DNA of 64,000 nucleotides from Muribaculaceae bacterium (GCA_017620635.1 JAGAUV010000026.1:24682-88681), one strand, 5' to 3'. Positions 25,695-35,904 are shown, counted from the first letter of the stretch. Translations and numbers: made by a program. Notes: generated from the sequence alone by a model not told the origin.

Positions 25695-26430
25695 CTTTAA
25701 ACACAGGCTTCTGACCCTTGCGCTGCTCTTCGCCGGACTGTTTGTCGCCGTCCCCGAAGCGTTGTGTGATGAGCCTCATATGCCTGTAAAAAAGTTTGTT
25801 GCCGATACCGTTGCTTCAGCTCCCGATTCGGTGGAGGTGCAGCTGGGTAGTGCGGAAATAAATACCGAACTGCCCGACAGCATAGCCCGTCTGCTGGATG
25901 AATCTCCCTACGACCGCTGGGAGCCACTGGAGACGGAGTTCAATCCCGATCCTACAAGAGCCGTATGGATGGCTGCGCTCTTTCCCGGTCTCGGACAGCT
26001 CTACAACCGCCGCTACTGGAAGTTGCCTATAATTATAGGCGGCTATCTCGGACTCGGCTATGCCACCTCATGGAACAACGGCATGCTCAACGACTACACC
26101 CGGGCCTATCGTGACATAATGGACAATGACCCGTCGACAAACTCATACATGAACTTTTTCCCTCCGAACACACAGGAGAGCGACCTCGACCGTACCTGGC
26201 TTACCAATGTACTGCAGTCGCGCAAGAACTTCTACCGTCGCAACCGCGACCTGTGTATCATAGCCATGGTGGGTGTCTACCTTGTGGCTATGGTCGATGC
26301 TTATGTCGATGCCTCTTTGTCGCATTTCGATATCTCTCCGGAATTGTCGATGGATGTAGCTCCGGCTGTCTTTCAGGACACCCGTGGCGCCCGACCGTCG
26401 CTCGGCCTCGTGTGGGCCTTTAACTTCTAA
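25687..26430 (+). CDS. DUF5683-type secreted/membrane protein
   Basis: A 247-residue protein with an N-terminal signal sequence (MNNFKHRLLTLALLFAGLFVA), then a linker and the DUF5683 core AVWMAALFPGLGQLYNRRYW, a hydrophobic GG-containing segment and another near 195-215. Function unknown; it is regularly found after parB and before a lytic transglycosylase in Bacteroidales. The ATG at 25687 overlaps the parB stop by 8 bp, suggesting coupled translation; longer in-frame starts would lie inside parB. Confidence 0.85.
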   Translation: MNNFKHRLLTLALLFAGLFVAVPEALCDEPHMPVKKFVADTVASAPDSVEVQLGSAEINTELPDSIARLLDESPYDRWEPLETEFNPDPTRAVWMAALFPGLGQLYNRRYWKLPIIIGGYLGLGYATSWNNGMLNDYTRAYRDIMDNDPSTNSYMNFFPPNTQESDLDRTWLTNVLQSRKNFYRRNRDLCIIAMVGVYLVAMVDAYVDASLSHFDISPELSMDVAPAVFQDTRGARPSLGLVWAFNF

Positions 26431-26441
26431 TATCCACTGCA

Positions 26442-28172
26442 ATGAAAGCTCTGTATAAATATCTTCTTGTCGCCGCCTTAGGCGCTTCCGCACCGCTGGT
26501 TTCCGCCCAGTCGGTGCGCGATGTATCCGATGCACTCAAGACTCCCGATATCATAGTGCCGCAAAGTTTCGAGACCGATACTAAAGCTATGCTCGAAGAC
26601 TGGTATCTCAAGAATTACATCATCCTCGACTATGAAGTAGACGGCAAACCTCAGGATCAGGTGTCCGACGAAGTGCTTATGGACCGCCTGAGCAAGATAC
26701 CGTCGATCATCGAGATGCCTCTCAACGGTCCGGTTCGCAATATGATCAACTTCTATGCCAACCGCAAGCGTCAGCTTGTTGAGAACATGCTTGGTCTGAG
26801 CATATATTACATGCCGATTTTCGAGGAAGCTCTCGAGCGTCACGGCATGCCGAATGAACTTCGTTTCCTGCCTGTGATAGAATCGGCGCTGGTGCCTACC
26901 GCAGTATCGCGAGCCGGTGCGGCAGGTCTGTGGCAGTTTATGCCCCAGACAGGACGTGGCGAAGGTCTTGAGATAAACAGCCTCATAGACCAGCGGCGCG
27001 ATCCTTATCTGTCGTCTGATGCGGCTGCGCGTTACCTTAAAAAACTATACGAGGCATACGACGACTGGTCGCTTGCCATCGCGGCTTACAACTGCGGCCC
27101 CGGTAATGTGAACAAGGCGATACGTCGTGCCGGTGGCGGCAAGAAAGATTTCTGGCAGATATATCCCTTCCTTCCCAAAGAGACACGCGGTTATGTGCCG
27201 GCTTTTATAGCCGCCAACTATATCATGACCTATCACAAAGATCACAGCATATCTCCGGCTCTGGCCAAGAAACCTATCGTTGTCGATACCGTGCATGTGA
27301 CACGTCGTGTGCATTTCGCCCAGATTTCGGATGTCATGGGTATTCCTATGGCCGAATTGCGTGCACTGAATCCTCAGTTCCGCAAGGACGTGATTCCGGG
27401 CGATATCAAGCCGTATTCTCTCGTGTTGCCTTCTCTGCAGGCTCTCGCCTATATTGCAAATGAAGACTCTATCGTGAACCACAATGCCAAGCAATATGCT
27501 CGCAGGGGATATGTAGAGCCGGCTACAACAGCTTCGGTCGGACGTGACGCCAAGGGTGAGTACTACGACGAGGAAACAATCGAATACCATACCGTACGTC
27601 GGGGCGAGAATCTCAAAAGCATCGCCAAGAAATATGGTGTGACAACCGCGCAGATAAGAAAGTACAACAAAATAGGCAAGAGCCTTAAACGCGGTTCGAA
27701 GCTCAAGATCGTTACAGTCGTGCGCCGTTATAAACCGGTAGAACAGGCCGAACCTGAAGAAAGCACGGATTCCAAGATCAAGGAAATCGAGCACGACGAG
27801 TCGGCCGACACCACGACTGTCGCTCCGGCTATGGCTATACCGACAGATTCTCTCGCAGCTGATTCGGTGCCCGATATCAATGATGTGACAAACGCTTTTG
27901 CCGATGCGCACGATGAGAACATCGACAAGGAGGAAGAGGCTCCTAAACAGGAGGTCAAGCCGGTAAAGGCTGAGCAGAAACAGCAGGCCGCTCCTAAAAA
28001 AGCTGCAGAGACTCCAAAGCCGCAGAACGTGATTTATACCGTGCGTCGTGGCGATAACCTCAGCAAAATAGCGAAGCGATATGGTGTGACCGTAGCCGCT
28101 ATCAAACGTGCCAACAATATGGGCGGAGACAACATACATCAGGGTCAGAAACTTAAGATACCTCAGAAATAA
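26442..28172 (+). CDS. mltD: MltD-type lytic transglycosylase with two LysM domains
   Basis: A 576-residue secreted murein hydrolase cleaving MurNAc-GlcNAc bonds to leave 1,6-anhydro ends. Signal peptide (MKALYKYLLVAALGASAPLVSA); GH23 domain with catalytic Glu in LPVIESALVP, then AAGLWQFMPQTG and IAAYNCGPGNVNKAI; LysM 1 (VRRGENLKSIAKKYGV) near 385-430; a proline/lysine/glutamate-rich linker; LysM 2 (VRRGDNLSKIAKRYGV) at the C-terminus. It lies 11 bp after the DUF5683 gene. Confidence 0.95.
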   Translation: MKALYKYLLVAALGASAPLVSAQSVRDVSDALKTPDIIVPQSFETDTKAMLEDWYLKNYIILDYEVDGKPQDQVSDEVLMDRLSKIPSIIEMPLNGPVRNMINFYANRKRQLVENMLGLSIYYMPIFEEALERHGMPNELRFLPVIESALVPTAVSRAGAAGLWQFMPQTGRGEGLEINSLIDQRRDPYLSSDAAARYLKKLYEAYDDWSLAIAAYNCGPGNVNKAIRRAGGGKKDFWQIYPFLPKETRGYVPAFIAANYIMTYHKDHSISPALAKKPIVVDTVHVTRRVHFAQISDVMGIPMAELRALNPQFRKDVIPGDIKPYSLVLPSLQALAYIANEDSIVNHNAKQYARRGYVEPATTASVGRDAKGEYYDEETIEYHTVRRGENLKSIAKKYGVTTAQIRKYNKIGKSLKRGSKLKIVTVVRRYKPVEQAEPEESTDSKIKEIEHDESADTTTVAPAMAIPTDSLAADSVPDINDVTNAFADAHDENIDKEEEAPKQEVKPVKAEQKQQAAPKKAAETPKPQNVIYTVRRGDNLSKIAKRYGVTVAAIKRANNMGGDNIHQGQKLKIPQK

Positions 28173-28187
28173 ACCTGTTACACATAT

Positions 28188-30170
28188 ATGGAAAAGAAAA
28201 CTATCGTTCCGGATTTGCCGGCGGCAGATGTCGATCCTGTCGATCTGCCGGAAAACGCATTTACCGAGCTTGCTGCCGATGAGGAGTATCGTCCGGTAAT
28301 GCACCCTGCGCGCGACTATCCCGAAGTAACTCCCTATTCGGTTACCATGGGTCTCGTGCTTGCCGTAATTTTCAGTGCCGCCGCGGCATATCTCGGCCTT
28401 AAAGTAGGTCAGGTGTTTGAGGCTGCGATTCCTATCGCTATCATCGCTGTAGGTCTTTCGGCTCAGCTCAAAAAGAAAAATCCTCTGGGGCAGAACGTGA
28501 TAATCCAGTCGATAGGCGCCTGCTCGGGTGTGATCGTAGCCGGTACTATCTTTACGCTCCCGGCTCTCTACATACTGCAGGAGAGTCATCCCGAGATTAC
28601 TGTCAACTTCCTTGAGCTCTTCCTCAGTTCTCTCTTCGGTGGCATACTGGGTATATTGTTCTTCATTCCTTTCCGCAAGTATTTCGTAAAGGATATGCAC
28701 GGCAAGTATCCCTTCCCCGAAGCAACCGCGACCACACAGGTGCTTATCAGCGGTCAGGGTAAGAGCGAGGGCTCGGGCAGCCAGGCTAAGATCCTTGTAC
28801 TTGCTTCGCTCGTCGGCGGTCTCTACGACTATATCGTCGCTACATTCGGCTTCTGGGCCGAGACTGTGACCACAACCGCCTATTCGTGGGGCCAGGCTCT
28901 TGCCGACAAGTTTAAATTCGTATTTTCATGCAACACCGGCGCTGCCGTACTTGGTCTTGGTTATATCGTGGGCCTGAAGTATGCGTTTGTCATATTTGCC
29001 GGTTCTGTGTTCGTATGGTGGTTCATCATACCTCTTATGGGCACCTACGGATCTGCCGAAATCACGGCTATGTCGCCCCAGCAGATCTTCGGAGATTATG
29101 CGCGAATGATAGGTATCGGCGGTATCGCGATGGCCGGTATCATCGGCATCGTCAAGTCGCGTGGCATTATCGGTCAGGCAGTCGGTCTTGCAGCCCGTGA
29201 GCTTAAAGGACAGCAGACCGCGGCCAAGCCCGTGCGCTGGCAGCTCGACATATCCATGAAGCATATCGCCTACCTCACGGCCATTGCTCTTGTTGGTGTG
29301 CTGCTGTTCTTCTGGTTCGGTGTCATACATACTTTCTGGCAGGCTCTTGTAGCATGGCTTGTCGTTACCGTCATAGCGTTCCTCTTTACCACAGTTGCTG
29401 CCAATGCCATCGCTATCGTAGGCTCAAATCCTGTGAGCGGCATGACTCTCATGACCCTTATCATCGCTTCGGGTGTATTTGTCGGCATAGGCCTCAGCGG
29501 CACAAGCGGTATTGTGGCAGCTATGGTTCTCGGTGGTGTCGTTTGTACGGCTCTGTCGATGGCCGGTGGCTTTGTGACCGACCTCAAGATAGGTTACTGG
29601 CTCGGTTCAACCCCCAAAAAGCAGGAAACATGGAAATTCCTCGGCACACTTGTGTCGGCGGCTACTGTCGGCGGTGTCATGCTGATGCTCAACGAGGTGT
29701 ACGGTTTTACCGGTCCTGATGCCATGGCGGCTCCTCAGGCTAACGCGATGGCTAAGGTTATCGAGCCCATGATGATGGGCGGCGCCACTCCGTGGATGCT
29801 TTATATTGTAGGCGCGATACTTGCCCTGCTGCTCAACTGGCTCGGTGTTCCGGCACTCGCTTTCTGCCTCGGCATGTTCCTGCCCCTGCAGCTCAATACC
29901 CCGATGCTCGTCGGCGGTCTTGTGTCATGGTTTGTAGGACGCAGCTCCAAGGATGCTGTCGTATGCAAGGCTCGCAACGACCGTGGCACACTGATAGCCT
30001 CCGGCCTTATCGCAGGTGGTGCCTTGTTCGGTGTGTTCGCTGCCATCACAATTTTCTGCGGCTTCCCCGTACCGACAAACGGCAATGAGTTACAGCCTCA
30101 GATTCTGGGCCTTGTGGCTTACGCAGCTCTTATCGCATTCCTCTGCATAGCATCGCGCAAAGCTAAATGA
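28188..30170 (+). CDS. OPT-family oligopeptide transporter
   Basis: A 660-residue polytopic inner-membrane protein of the OPT family (prokaryotic, proton-coupled oligopeptide or metal-chelate uptake). The N-terminus is acidic; membrane segments start near 50 (PYSVTMGLVLAVIFSAAAAYL). The conserved HGKYPFPEATATTQVL and IVGSNPVSGMTLMTLI loops are present. Likely cargo peptides; not provable from sequence. It starts 15 bp after mltD and overlaps the MATE gene by 4 bp. Confidence 0.93.
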   Translation: MEKKTIVPDLPAADVDPVDLPENAFTELAADEEYRPVMHPARDYPEVTPYSVTMGLVLAVIFSAAAAYLGLKVGQVFEAAIPIAIIAVGLSAQLKKKNPLGQNVIIQSIGACSGVIVAGTIFTLPALYILQESHPEITVNFLELFLSSLFGGILGILFFIPFRKYFVKDMHGKYPFPEATATTQVLISGQGKSEGSGSQAKILVLASLVGGLYDYIVATFGFWAETVTTTAYSWGQALADKFKFVFSCNTGAAVLGLGYIVGLKYAFVIFAGSVFVWWFIIPLMGTYGSAEITAMSPQQIFGDYARMIGIGGIAMAGIIGIVKSRGIIGQAVGLAARELKGQQTAAKPVRWQLDISMKHIAYLTAIALVGVLLFFWFGVIHTFWQALVAWLVVTVIAFLFTTVAANAIAIVGSNPVSGMTLMTLIIASGVFVGIGLSGTSGIVAAMVLGGVVCTALSMAGGFVTDLKIGYWLGSTPKKQETWKFLGTLVSAATVGGVMLMLNEVYGFTGPDAMAAPQANAMAKVIEPMMMGGATPWMLYIVGAILALLLNWLGVPALAFCLGMFLPLQLNTPMLVGGLVSWFVGRSSKDAVVCKARNDRGTLIASGLIAGGALFGVFAAITIFCGFPVPTNGNELQPQILGLVAYAALIAFLCIASRKAK

Positions 30171-31465
30171 AACACCGTAGTGAGATCCTGGCTATTGCCG
30201 TTCCGGCGATAGTAAGCAATATCACTACACCCCTTCTGGGCATCGTCGATGTGGCTGTAACAGGCCATATCGGCGCTGCTCTATATATAGGGGCTATCAC
30301 AGTCGGTGGAGCTATGTTCAACATGCTTTACTGGTTGTTCAATTTCCTGCGCATGGGCACCACCGGCTTTACTGCGCAAGCCTACGGTACCGGCGATACG
30401 TCACATACATCCCTTATCTTTTACCGCAGTCTTATCGTCGGGCTGATTATCGGTATTGCGATACTTCTTCTCAGCAGACCCATCGGCTCACTGGTGCTCG
30501 GCTTTATGGATGCCGACGGACCGATGCGCGATCTCGCGCTCAGATATTTCTCTATATGCATATGGGGAGCTCCGGCGGTGCTTATGACCTATTCCATGTC
30601 GGGCTGGTTCCTTGGTATGCAGGATTCACGGGCACAGATGTGGATGGCCATTGTTACCAATGTGGTAAACATAGCAGTCAGCATAAGCCTTGTGTTCGGC
30701 TTTGGATGGAAGATAGAAGGTGTCGCTACCGGCACTCTCACGGCCCAGTGGATCGGTCTCCTTGCCGGAGCTGTGATGCTTGTGTCGAAATACCGTCCGG
30801 CTATGCCACCTCTCGCTAAAGTATTCGAGCTATATCCGCTCCTCCGCTTTTTCCGCGTAAACGGCGATATCTTCTTGCGCACGGCTTGCCTTGTCGCCGT
30901 TACCCTGTGGTTCACTCATGCCGGCGCTATGGCCGGGACTGACATACTTGCGGCCAATGCACTGCTCATGCAGCTGTTTATGCTGTTCTCTTTCTTTATG
31001 GACGGTTTCGCATTTGCCGGCGAGGCTCTCTCGGGCAAGTATGCAGGGCGTACCGACATGGACAGTCTTGATTCGTTGGTGCGGTCGTTGCTCAGGACAG
31101 GGCTGGTCAGCGCGCTTGTTTTCAGTCTGGTATATTTTATCGCAGGAGAACAGATAATGGGTCTGCTTGCCGAGGACCCCGGCGTTGTCGATACCGCACG
31201 GCGTTATCTGCCGTGGGCTGTCGCGGTTCCGCTCTGCGGTTTTCTCGCTTTTGTGTGGGACGGTATTTTTGTCGGTCTTGTGCGCACACGTTCCATGCTT
31301 GTGTCAATGGCCATTGCCCTTGCCGTCTTCTTCTTGACCTATTATATCTTCCGCACGCCGATGGGCAACGACGGCCTGTGGCTTGCATTCGATGCCTATC
31401 TTATTGTGCGTGGCGCAGTGCTATGGCTCGATTTCAGGCACTGGCGGCGATCCACCTTGCGATAA
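30167..31465 (+). CDS. MATE-family efflux transporter (DinF-like)
   Basis: A 432-residue, twelve-helix multidrug and toxin extrusion protein. The start EILAIAVPAIVSNITTPLLGIVD is typical of the DinF branch (start region shown in part), as is the GFTAQAYGTGD loop. Substrate unknown. ATG overlaps the OPT stop by 4 bp. Its 3' end overlaps the convergent nitroreductase gene by 32 bp and no terminator is visible between them. Confidence 0.93.
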   Translation: MKHRSEILAIAVPAIVSNITTPLLGIVDVAVTGHIGAALYIGAITVGGAMFNMLYWLFNFLRMGTTGFTAQAYGTGDTSHTSLIFYRSLIVGLIIGIAILLLSRPIGSLVLGFMDADGPMRDLALRYFSICIWGAPAVLMTYSMSGWFLGMQDSRAQMWMAIVTNVVNIAVSISLVFGFGWKIEGVATGTLTAQWIGLLAGAVMLVSKYRPAMPPLAKVFELYPLLRFFRVNGDIFLRTACLVAVTLWFTHAGAMAGTDILAANALLMQLFMLFSFFMDGFAFAGEALSGKYAGRTDMDSLDSLVRSLLRTGLVSALVFSLVYFIAGEQIMGLLAEDPGVVDTARRYLPWAVAVPLCGFLAFVWDGIFVGLVRTRSMLVSMAIALAVFFLTYYIFRTPMGNDGLWLAFDAYLIVRGAVLWLDFRHWRRSTLR

Positions 31466-32180
31466 GCCGTGGTGTCGGTGTGTCGGGTATCTCGAGCCGG
31501 CCTTTGATGCCCAATCGCTCTGCCGCTATAATGAAATGTTCGAGAGCTATGCCCATATCGAGCATAGTGTAGGTGTTGTCGCTTGCCGAGCTAAACGTCA
31601 CATTGCCGTATCTGTCGGCCTTGGCTCGCCAGGGCTGTGAGTTCACTGCCGAAGGCGCAAGCCTGATGGCCTCGAGCACAGTGCGGCAGACTGCAGGCGT
31701 CTCTTTGTTCAGTTCGAACAGTTCGTCGAAATCCTTGCGCTTTGAGCTGTGGGCAAGAGCCGATGTCACGCGCTCAAGAAACCGCCGGTGTGATGATGCG
31801 TGACCGAACGCTATTACGGCCGCTATTTTTTCGCCTTCGCGAATCCTGGCCTTTTTGCCTGCATCCGATTGATTGAACGTACCGCCGACCCAACAGCTGC
31901 CGAGCCCCTGCGCGGTAAGTGACAGAACGCAGCGCTCGGCTGCCATCGCGCATCTGAGCGTGGATGAGTCACTTCCGTCGCAAACGAGAGCGAGCCATGC
32001 CGGAGCATCCTTTATAACGCCGTAGCTGCCTATGCTGCCGCTCAGACTGCTGTTTACGACAACTATACGGTATCCGTCCTGATCCGGCAGGTCAAGCCGT
32101 TCTATGATACTGCGGTCCGGTTCCTGCCCGGTAAATGTGCGCACCGAATGGCGTGCGGATATGGCTTCATACAAATTCAT
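31434..32180 (-). CDS. Nitroreductase-family flavoprotein (TM1586-like)
   Basis: A 248-residue FMN-dependent nitroreductase-fold protein. The start MNLYEAISARHSVRTFTGQEP has the typical RxSxRxF FMN loop, and the second half repeats the half-fold (LEAIRLAPSAVNSQPWRA; ALEHFIIAAERLGI), as in the TM1586 group. Reductase of unknown substrate. A divergent promoter is possible: TAACTTCG (32184-32191, minus) with TTG 20 bp upstream, which would give a nearly leaderless mRNA. Confidence 0.85.
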   Translation of the reverse strand: MNLYEAISARHSVRTFTGQEPDRSIIERLDLPDQDGYRIVVVNSSLSGSIGSYGVIKDAPAWLALVCDGSDSSTLRCAMAAERCVLSLTAQGLGSCWVGGTFNQSDAGKKARIREGEKIAAVIAFGHASSHRRFLERVTSALAHSSKRKDFDELFELNKETPAVCRTVLEAIRLAPSAVNSQPWRAKADRYGNVTFSSASDNTYTMLDMGIALEHFIIAAERLGIKGRLEIPDTPTPRLIARWIAASA

Positions 32181-32203
32181 GCCCGAAGTTAAATTATTTT
32201 GAC

Positions 32204-32211
32204 TACATTTG
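32204..32211 (+). promoter_or_regulatory. -7 box of the MazG-like gene
   Basis: TACATTTG then CA, with the ATG at 32227; leader of about 10 nt. The 46-bp gap is shared with the divergent nitroreductase gene. No clear -33 box. Confidence 0.5.
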
Positions 32212-32226
32212 CAAGAAAAAGAGCAT

Positions 32227-32553
32227 ATGACATTTGACGAATACCAGCAGCGAGCGCTCGCGACAGCTATTTATCCGCGTGAGGCCGGCATTGTATACCC
32301 TGTTCTCGGCCTTGCCGGCGAAAGCGGCGAGGTGGCCGATAAAGTGAAAAAGACTATCCGCGACCATGACGGAGTGTTCGACCAGGAGGTCAGGACCGAG
32401 ATTGCCAAAGAAGCCGGCGATGTGCTGTGGTATCTTGCGGCCCTTGCGCGCGAGCTCGGTATGTCGCTCGAAGATATTGCCGGGATGAATATAGAGAAGA
32501 TAAGTTCGCGCAGCATGCGCGGCAAGCTCCACGGCAGCGGCGACAACAGATAA
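32227..32553 (+). CDS. MazG-like NTP pyrophosphohydrolase
   Basis: A 108-residue all-alpha NTP-PPase. The metal-binding EEXXE-like pattern is present as GLAGESGEVADKVKK near 29-43 and AKEAGDVLWYLAALA near 60-74. It probably hydrolyses non-canonical or excess NTPs; it resembles single-domain MazG-like or dCTPase-like proteins rather than full MazG. ATG at 32227 chosen because it follows the promoter and starts MTFDEYQQRA. Confidence 0.85.
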   Translation: MTFDEYQQRALATAIYPREAGIVYPVLGLAGESGEVADKVKKTIRDHDGVFDQEVRTEIAKEAGDVLWYLAALARELGMSLEDIAGMNIEKISSRSMRGKLHGSGDNR

Positions 32554-32555
32554 AA

Positions 32556-32590
32556 ATGTCGCCGGAGAAATATCCCCGGCGACATATTAT
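32556..32590. terminator. Bidirectional terminator
   Basis: ATGTCGCCGG (32556-32565) with CCGGCGACAT (32576-32585), 10-base loop. T-rich flank on the left for the minus strand and ATTATA on the right. It serves the MazG-like gene and the convergent lipoprotein gene. Confidence 0.8.
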
Positions 32591-32607
32591 ACGCTTGCAG
32601 GCAATTG

Positions 32608-33084
32608 TTATTTGCCGTTGGCTGTTACGTTAGGATTAATCCTGGCGGTAGGCTTTGCCTGATCAGGAATATCCTCGGCAGATGCTACGATAATAACAGG
32701 GTAGCGGACGACTGCTGTTGCCGGTGATTTGTCGACGGCAAACAGTGCACAGGTAATATCGAGAGTGTGACGGCCGACGGGAGTCTGCTCGGTTGTACCG
32801 AACTTGAAGGTAAACGGGCTCTGGAAAGACGATCCCAGATAGTATCCGTCCCAGTAGAATATCGCGTCGGTTATAAACGCTGCCTTGCCGGCCTCGTTGT
32901 TGGTCACTGTGATGCTCTGTACCTCGGCTATGTCGCCTTGTACCACGTAGATATTGCCATCATGTTCGACGGCGTTCTCAAATGTTATGTCGAACGTAAC
33001 ATTTGGCACATCGTCGTCATCGCTGCACGACACCAATGCGAATGTCGGCACGAGAAGGAGAAGGAGATAAATAAACTTTTTCAT
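32608..33084 (-). CDS. Lipoprotein with probable Ig-like fold
   Basis: A 158-residue lipoprotein: signal MKKFIYLLLLLVPTFALVSC with lipobox Cys20, an acidic SDDDDVP spacer typical of surface-exposed Bacteroidetes lipoproteins, then a beta-rich domain (about 30-150). Function unknown. It begins 34 bp after the clpB stop on the same strand with no terminator between, so it may be transcribed with clpB. Confidence 0.8.
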   Translation of the reverse strand: MKKFIYLLLLLVPTFALVSCSDDDDVPNVTFDITFENAVEHDGNIYVVQGDIAEVQSITVTNNEAGKAAFITDAIFYWDGYYLGSSFQSPFTFKFGTTEQTPVGRHTLDITCALFAVDKSPATAVVRYPVIIVASAEDIPDQAKPTARINPNVTANGK

Positions 33085-33118
33085 TTTGGTTATGAATTAA
33101 AACGGGTTTTGGTTATGT

Positions 33119-35710
33119 TCAGTTTTTGAATACCAGATCGCCGTCGCTCACATCTATTACGATAGGATGTGTCCGGTCGACTTTCTGGGCAAGTATGTCT
33201 TTCGACAGTTGGTTGAGCACAAGCCGGTGGATTGCTCTCTTTACCGGACGTGCGCCAAATTCGGGGTCATAGCCTTCGTCGGCGAGGAAGCTCAGAGCCT
33301 CGGGTGTGATGCGGAGCTCGATGCCTGAAGAGTGCGCGAGCATCTTTTGTATCGATTTGATCTGCAGGCCGACGATCTCTTCTATTTCCGCACGGTTGAG
33401 CGGCGTGAACATTATGATCTCGTCGATACGGTTGAGGAATTCGGGCCGTATTGTCTGCTTGAGCATTTCGAGAACCTGGTTCTTCGTCTCTTCTACGACT
33501 GTGGCTTTGTTCTCGGGCGTAAGTTTCGCGAAATTCTCACGTATCACATTCGAACCCATATTGGAGGTCATGATGATGATAGTGTTCTTGAAGTTCACGC
33601 TTCGGCCCTTGTTGTCGGTCAGACGGCCGTCGTCAAGCACCTGCAGAAGAATATTGAATACATCGGGGTGCGCTTTCTCTATCTCGTCGAAAAGGACTAC
33701 AGAGTACGGCTTGCGCCTTACGGCTTCGGTAAGCTGACCGCCCTCGTCGTAGCCTACGTATCCCGGAGGCGCGCCGACAAGACGCGACACGGAGTGCTTC
33801 TCCTGATACTCCGACATGTCGATACGTGTCATCATGTTCTCGTCGTCGAAGAGGTATTCGGCCAGGGCTTTTGCAAGCTCTGTCTTGCCTACGCCTGTGG
33901 TGCCGAGGAATATGAAAGATCCGATGGGCCGTTTGGGGTCGTTGAGCCCGGCGCGGCTGCGGCGGACGGCATCGGCTATCGCGGCGATGGCTTCGTCCTG
34001 TCCTACTACACGGTTGTGCAGCTCTTCTTCGAGGTGCAGAAGTTTCTCTTTTTCGCTCTGTACCATTTTGTTGACAGGAATGCCGGTCCAGCGCGACACT
34101 ACATCGGCAATGTCCTCGGCATCGACTTCCTCTTTGATGAGAGCTTTTTCGCCCTGCATCATTGCCAGCTGCTCCTGAGTGGTCTGTATCTCTTTCTGCT
34201 TGTTGGCAATGGATGAATAGCGTATCTCGGCCACACGTGCGTAGTCGCCCTCGCGCTCGGCTTTGTCGGCTTCGAAATTGAGCTGTTCGATATCGATCTT
34301 GTTCTGCTGTATGCGGCTGATAAGATCGCGCTCGGCCTTCCACTTGGCGGAAAATTCCTTTTCTTCCTCGCGAAGTTCAGCGATGCTCTTCTCGATGGCT
34401 TTTACCTCGTCGTCGCGGCCTTCACGCTTGATGGCCTCGCGTTCGATTTCTTTCTGTGCTATCTGGCGAGTGATATCGTCGAGGGCCTGAGGCACCGAAT
34501 CAATCTCCAGTTTCAGCTTCGAGGCGGCCTCGTCGATAAGGTCGATAGCCTTGTCGGGCAGGAAACGGTCGGTAATATATCGCTCGGAGAGCTGTACGGC
34601 GGCGATAATCGCCTCGTCGCGGATGCGCACCTTGTGGTGGTTCTCGTAGCGCTCCTTAAGGCCACGGAGAATAGCGATCGCAGATGTCTCGTCGGGCTCG
34701 TTGACCATTACTTTCTGGAAACGGCGCTCGAGGGCCTTGTCCTTTTCGAAGTATTTCTGGTATTCGTCGAGGGTAGTGGCGCCGATGCTGCGCAGCTCGC
34801 CACGTGCCAGGGCCGGCTTGAGTATGTTTGCCGCATCCATGGCGCCTTCGCCTTTGCCTGCTCCGACAAGAGTGTGTATCTCGTCGATGAAAAGTATTAT
34901 CTCGCCGTCGGCCGAGGTGACTTCGTTCACTATCGCCTTGAGTCGTTCCTCAAACTCGCCTTTGTATTTTGCACCGGCGACAAGGGCGCCCATGTCGAGC
35001 GAATAGATCTGTTTTGTCCTCAGATTTTCAGGAACATCGCCACGTACTATACGGTGTGCGAGCCCTTCGGCGATAGCCGTTTTGCCCGTGCCCGGTTCGC
35101 CGATGAGCATAGGGTTGTTTTTCGTTCGGCGTGATAGTATCTGCAGCACACGGCGTATCTCTTCGTCACGTCCGATCACAGGATCGAGCTTGCCGGCACG
35201 TGCGCGTTCATTCAGGTTGATGGCGTATTTCGAGAGGGCGTTGTATGTCTCTTCGGCGCCCTGGTCGGTGGCTTTCTTGCCCTTCCTCAGTTCTTCGATC
35301 GCGGCCATAAGCTCTTTCTTGGCCAGACCGGCATCTTTAAGAATCGTGGAGGCAGACGAATTGACCTCGAAGATAGCTACCAGCAGGGCCTCGAGTGTCA
35401 CGTACTGGTCGCCCATGTCCTTTGACACATCGAGCGCTTTTTGCAGCACGTCGTTGGATGTGCGGCTGAGATATGGCTCCGAGCCCGATACTTTGGGCAA
35501 TGCGGCGATTTCGGCGTCGACCGAACGTGTTACCGTTGCCGGGTTGGCCCCTATCTTCTGGAAAATAAAATTTACCACTGTCTCGCCTTCATCTATGATG
35601 CCTTTCAGAAGGCATACAGGTTCGATAGCCTGAGAGCCGGCCCCTCGGGTAATCTCAACGGCTTTTGTGATAGCCTCCTGCGATTTAATGGTGAAATTAT
35701 TGTAGTTCAT
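33119..35710 (-). CDS. clpB: ATP-dependent disaggregase ClpB
   Basis: An 863-residue Hsp100 chaperone that, with DnaK, extracts proteins from aggregates. Clp N-domain repeats (1-145), first AAA+ with Walker [10 protein letters not shown] near 205, the long coiled-coil M domain (about 410-520), second AAA+ with Walker [10 protein letters not shown] near 600, and a D2-small C-domain. There is no ClpP-binding IGF loop, consistent with ClpB. The frame is open to 35878, but the ATG at 35710 gives [14 protein letters not shown], the normal start. Confidence 0.97.
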   Translation of the reverse strand: MNYNNFTIKSQEAITKAVEITRGAGSQAIEPVCLLKGIIDEGETVVNFIFQKIGANPATVTRSVDAEIAALPKVSGSEPYLSRTSNDVLQKALDVSKDMGDQYVTLEALLVAIFEVNSSASTILKDAGLAKKELMAAIEELRKGKKATDQGAEETYNALSKYAINLNERARAGKLDPVIGRDEEIRRVLQILSRRTKNNPMLIGEPGTGKTAIAEGLAHRIVRGDVPENLRTKQIYSLDMGALVAGAKYKGEFEERLKAIVNEVTSADGEIILFIDEIHTLVGAGKGEGAMDAANILKPALARGELRSIGATTLDEYQKYFEKDKALERRFQKVMVNEPDETSAIAILRGLKERYENHHKVRIRDEAIIAAVQLSERYITDRFLPDKAIDLIDEAASKLKLEIDSVPQALDDITRQIAQKEIEREAIKREGRDDEVKAIEKSIAELREEEKEFSAKWKAERDLISRIQQNKIDIEQLNFEADKAEREGDYARVAEIRYSSIANKQKEIQTTQEQLAMMQGEKALIKEEVDAEDIADVVSRWTGIPVNKMVQSEKEKLLHLEEELHNRVVGQDEAIAAIADAVRRSRAGLNDPKRPIGSFIFLGTTGVGKTELAKALAEYLFDDENMMTRIDMSEYQEKHSVSRLVGAPPGYVGYDEGGQLTEAVRRKPYSVVLFDEIEKAHPDVFNILLQVLDDGRLTDNKGRSVNFKNTIIIMTSNMGSNVIRENFAKLTPENKATVVEETKNQVLEMLKQTIRPEFLNRIDEIIMFTPLNRAEIEEIVGLQIKSIQKMLAHSSGIELRITPEALSFLADEGYDPEFGARPVKRAIHRLVLNQLSKDILAQKVDRTHPIVIDVSDGDLVFKN

Positions 35711-35802
35711 AATATGAAGTAGTTGAATGTTCCCTGTTTGTTTATATTCAATTAGTTTAACAAATATGCTGTGTATTTTGTTTTGCTGTGTCAGGGATAT
35801 GA

Positions 35803-35818
35803 TGCAATATTTGTGCCA
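35803..35818 (-). promoter_or_regulatory. Sigma-54-type promoter element upstream of clpB
   Basis: On the minus strand TGGCACAAATATTGCA: TGGCAC, five bases, TTGCA, with the -24 GG and -12 GC exactly 12 bp apart. The predicted start near 35792 leaves an 82-nt leader before clpB. No TAnnTTTG box was seen for clpB in this gap. Confidence 0.5.
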
Positions 35819-35871
35819 GAAGCTGTAAAGTGACAAAATTGACACCCAGGCTACAAATTTTGTCTGTTTTT

Positions 35872-35904
35872 TTTGCAAGATTACATGCTTTGTTAGTATC
35901 TTCG
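35872..35904 (+). promoter_or_regulatory. Promoter of the TnpR-passenger-like gene
   Basis: TTTG (35872-35875), 21-bp spacer, TATCTTCG (35897-35904), one base from the -7 consensus. Confidence 0.6.

Noticed and set aside
27045-28700. 551-codon minus-strand frame opposite mltD and the OPT gene
   Set aside because: Overlaps two confident genes; composition is typical of a shadow frame.
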